From an uncultured Halieaceae bacterium (GTDB lineage Bacteria > Pseudomonadota > Gammaproteobacteria > Pseudomonadales > Halieaceae): a stretch of DNA of 32,312 nucleotides. Made by a program: the position numbers and the translations under genes. Below are positions 31,612 through 32,312 of the stretch, in pieces (position 1 is the first letter of the stretch; the number at the start of each line of letters is the position of its first letter). The notes below the pieces were generated by a model. That model worked only from the letters and a program-made list of their open reading frames with translations, had not been told where the DNA came from and did no database searches. The stretch is from assembly GCA_913031575.1 (NCBI GenBank), contig CAJWEV010000022.1, positions 1 through 32,312 on the forward strand, given 5' to 3'.

Positions 31612-32312
31612 GTGAGTACTGACGAGCCTATGCCCCTTGTCGCGCATTTGCGCGAACTAAGAGACCGTTTTCGAAATGCCCTTATTGCGGTCATTGTCGC
31701 ATTTCTGGCGTTGTTTCCATTTGCTAATGAGCTCTATACCTACGTTTCGGAGCCACTGAGATCGCTCCTCCCCGTGGGGTCATCAATGATTGCGACTGAA
31801 GTGACGTCTCCTTTTTTGACGCCGTTTAAGCTGTCGCTGGTACTCGCCGTATTCGTTGCCATGCCGGTCATACTGGCTCAGCTATGGGGCTTCATTGCGC
31901 CAGGTCTGTATAAATCGGAGAAGCGAATTGCTATTCCGTTGTTGACCTCTAGCGTCATACTCTTTTATGCCGGCGTCGCATTTGCCTACTACGTTGTCTT
32001 CCCTCTTCTATTTGGTTTCTTTACCACCGTCGGTCCCGGGGACATCTCGGTCATGACCGACATCAATCGATACCTCGATTTCGTTTTAAAACTTTTCTTT
32101 GCTTTCGGCCTGGCCTTTGAAGTTCCCGTCGCAGCGGTGATTCTCATACTCACCGGCGTGGTTACCGCTGATCAACTCGCAAACAATCGCTCCTATGTCA
32201 TCGTTGGCTGTTTCGTCATGGGCATGTTGCTCACGCCACCCGACGTGATTTCCCAAACACTGCTAGCACTGCCAATGTGGCTCCTGTTTGAGGTTGGTCT
32301 TGTCATGGGACG
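31612..32312 (+). CDS. tatC: Twin-arginine translocase subunit TatC, cut by window end
   Basis: TatC is the core receptor for twin-arginine signal peptides, with six membrane spans. I translated 233 residues from GTG 31612; the frame is open at the edge. Glu15 in HLRELRDR and Glu103 in YKSEKR are the signal-peptide-binding acidic residues at the same numbers as in E. coli TatC. Other conserved parts are SMIATEVTSPFLTPFK, LLTSSVILFYAGVAFAYYVVFP, FAFGLAFEVPVA and GMLLTPPDVISQTLLA. Fewer than about 30 residues should be missing at the C-terminus. GAGAAGGGAG ends 12 bases before the GTG and may supply the ribosome binding site. Confidence 0.96.
   Translation, partial: MSTDEPMPLVAHLRELRDRFRNALIAVIVAFLALFPFANELYTYVSEPLRSLLPVGSSMIATEVTSPFLTPFKLSLVLAVFVAMPVILAQLWGFIAPGLYKSEKRIAIPLLTSSVILFYAGVAFAYYVVFPLLFGFFTTVGPGDISVMTDINRYLDFVLKLFFAFGLAFEVPVAAVILILTGVVTADQLANNRSYVIVGCFVMGMLLTPPDVISQTLLALPMWLLFEVGLVMG

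Overview
The window reads as an ordinary chromosomal stretch of a gammaproteobacterium. Gene order and protein sequences are closest to the Pseudomonas-type hemE-gltD-gltB-aroB-aroK / mrcA / rpmE-priA-argS / ubiE-ubiJ-ubiB-hisI-hisE-tatABC neighbourhood. Base composition looks close to 50% G+C. A marine Cellvibrionales or OM60/NOR5-like host is my guess from the mixture of genes (DUF3094, PuuA/PuuB-like pair, quinone genes) and is inference only. I saw no mobile element, phage gene, CRISPR array, rRNA or tRNA.

Left part (1-10.5 kb, accessory). An incomplete membrane protein lies directly behind a PuuA-like glutamine-synthetase-family ligase, and a PuuB-like FAD amine oxidoreductase is transcribed divergently from the ligase. 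Next is a convergent pair that looks like an eroded two-component system: a winged-helix response regulator with a damaged receiver, and a two-membrane-span sensor with a damaged kinase domain. A TerB-like gene and a DUF1643 gene follow, overlapping. A gene-poor 478-bp gap comes next, then a DUF3094 membrane peptide, a doubtful ORF that may be frameshifted, a hexapeptide acyltransferase, a TrmB-like methyltransferase with an altered PDPW motif, and cysE.

Middle part (10.5-19.4 kb). hemE, gltD, gltB, aroB and aroK all lie on the minus strand. They cover haem synthesis, ammonia assimilation and the shikimate pathway. Structured inverted repeats separate aroB from gltB.

Right part (19.5 kb to the end, mostly plus strand). 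It holds mrcA (PBP1A), rpmE on the minus strand with a clear terminator, priA, argS, a SPOR-domain protein, a DUF971 protein, the ubiquinone genes ubiE-ubiJ-ubiB, then hisI-hisE and tatA-tatB-tatC. tatC runs off the end. Many junctions overlap by 4 bases or leave only a few bases, so these are probably operons.

Compared with the Pseudomonas layout, the window lacks pilMNOPQ between aroK and mrcA, hslVU between the SPOR gene and the DUF971 gene, and the SPOR/DamX-like gene between aroB and gltB. The degenerate sensor-regulator pair and the missing pilus block are the two points I consider most worth following. I found no convincing sign of a wholly new multi-gene system.
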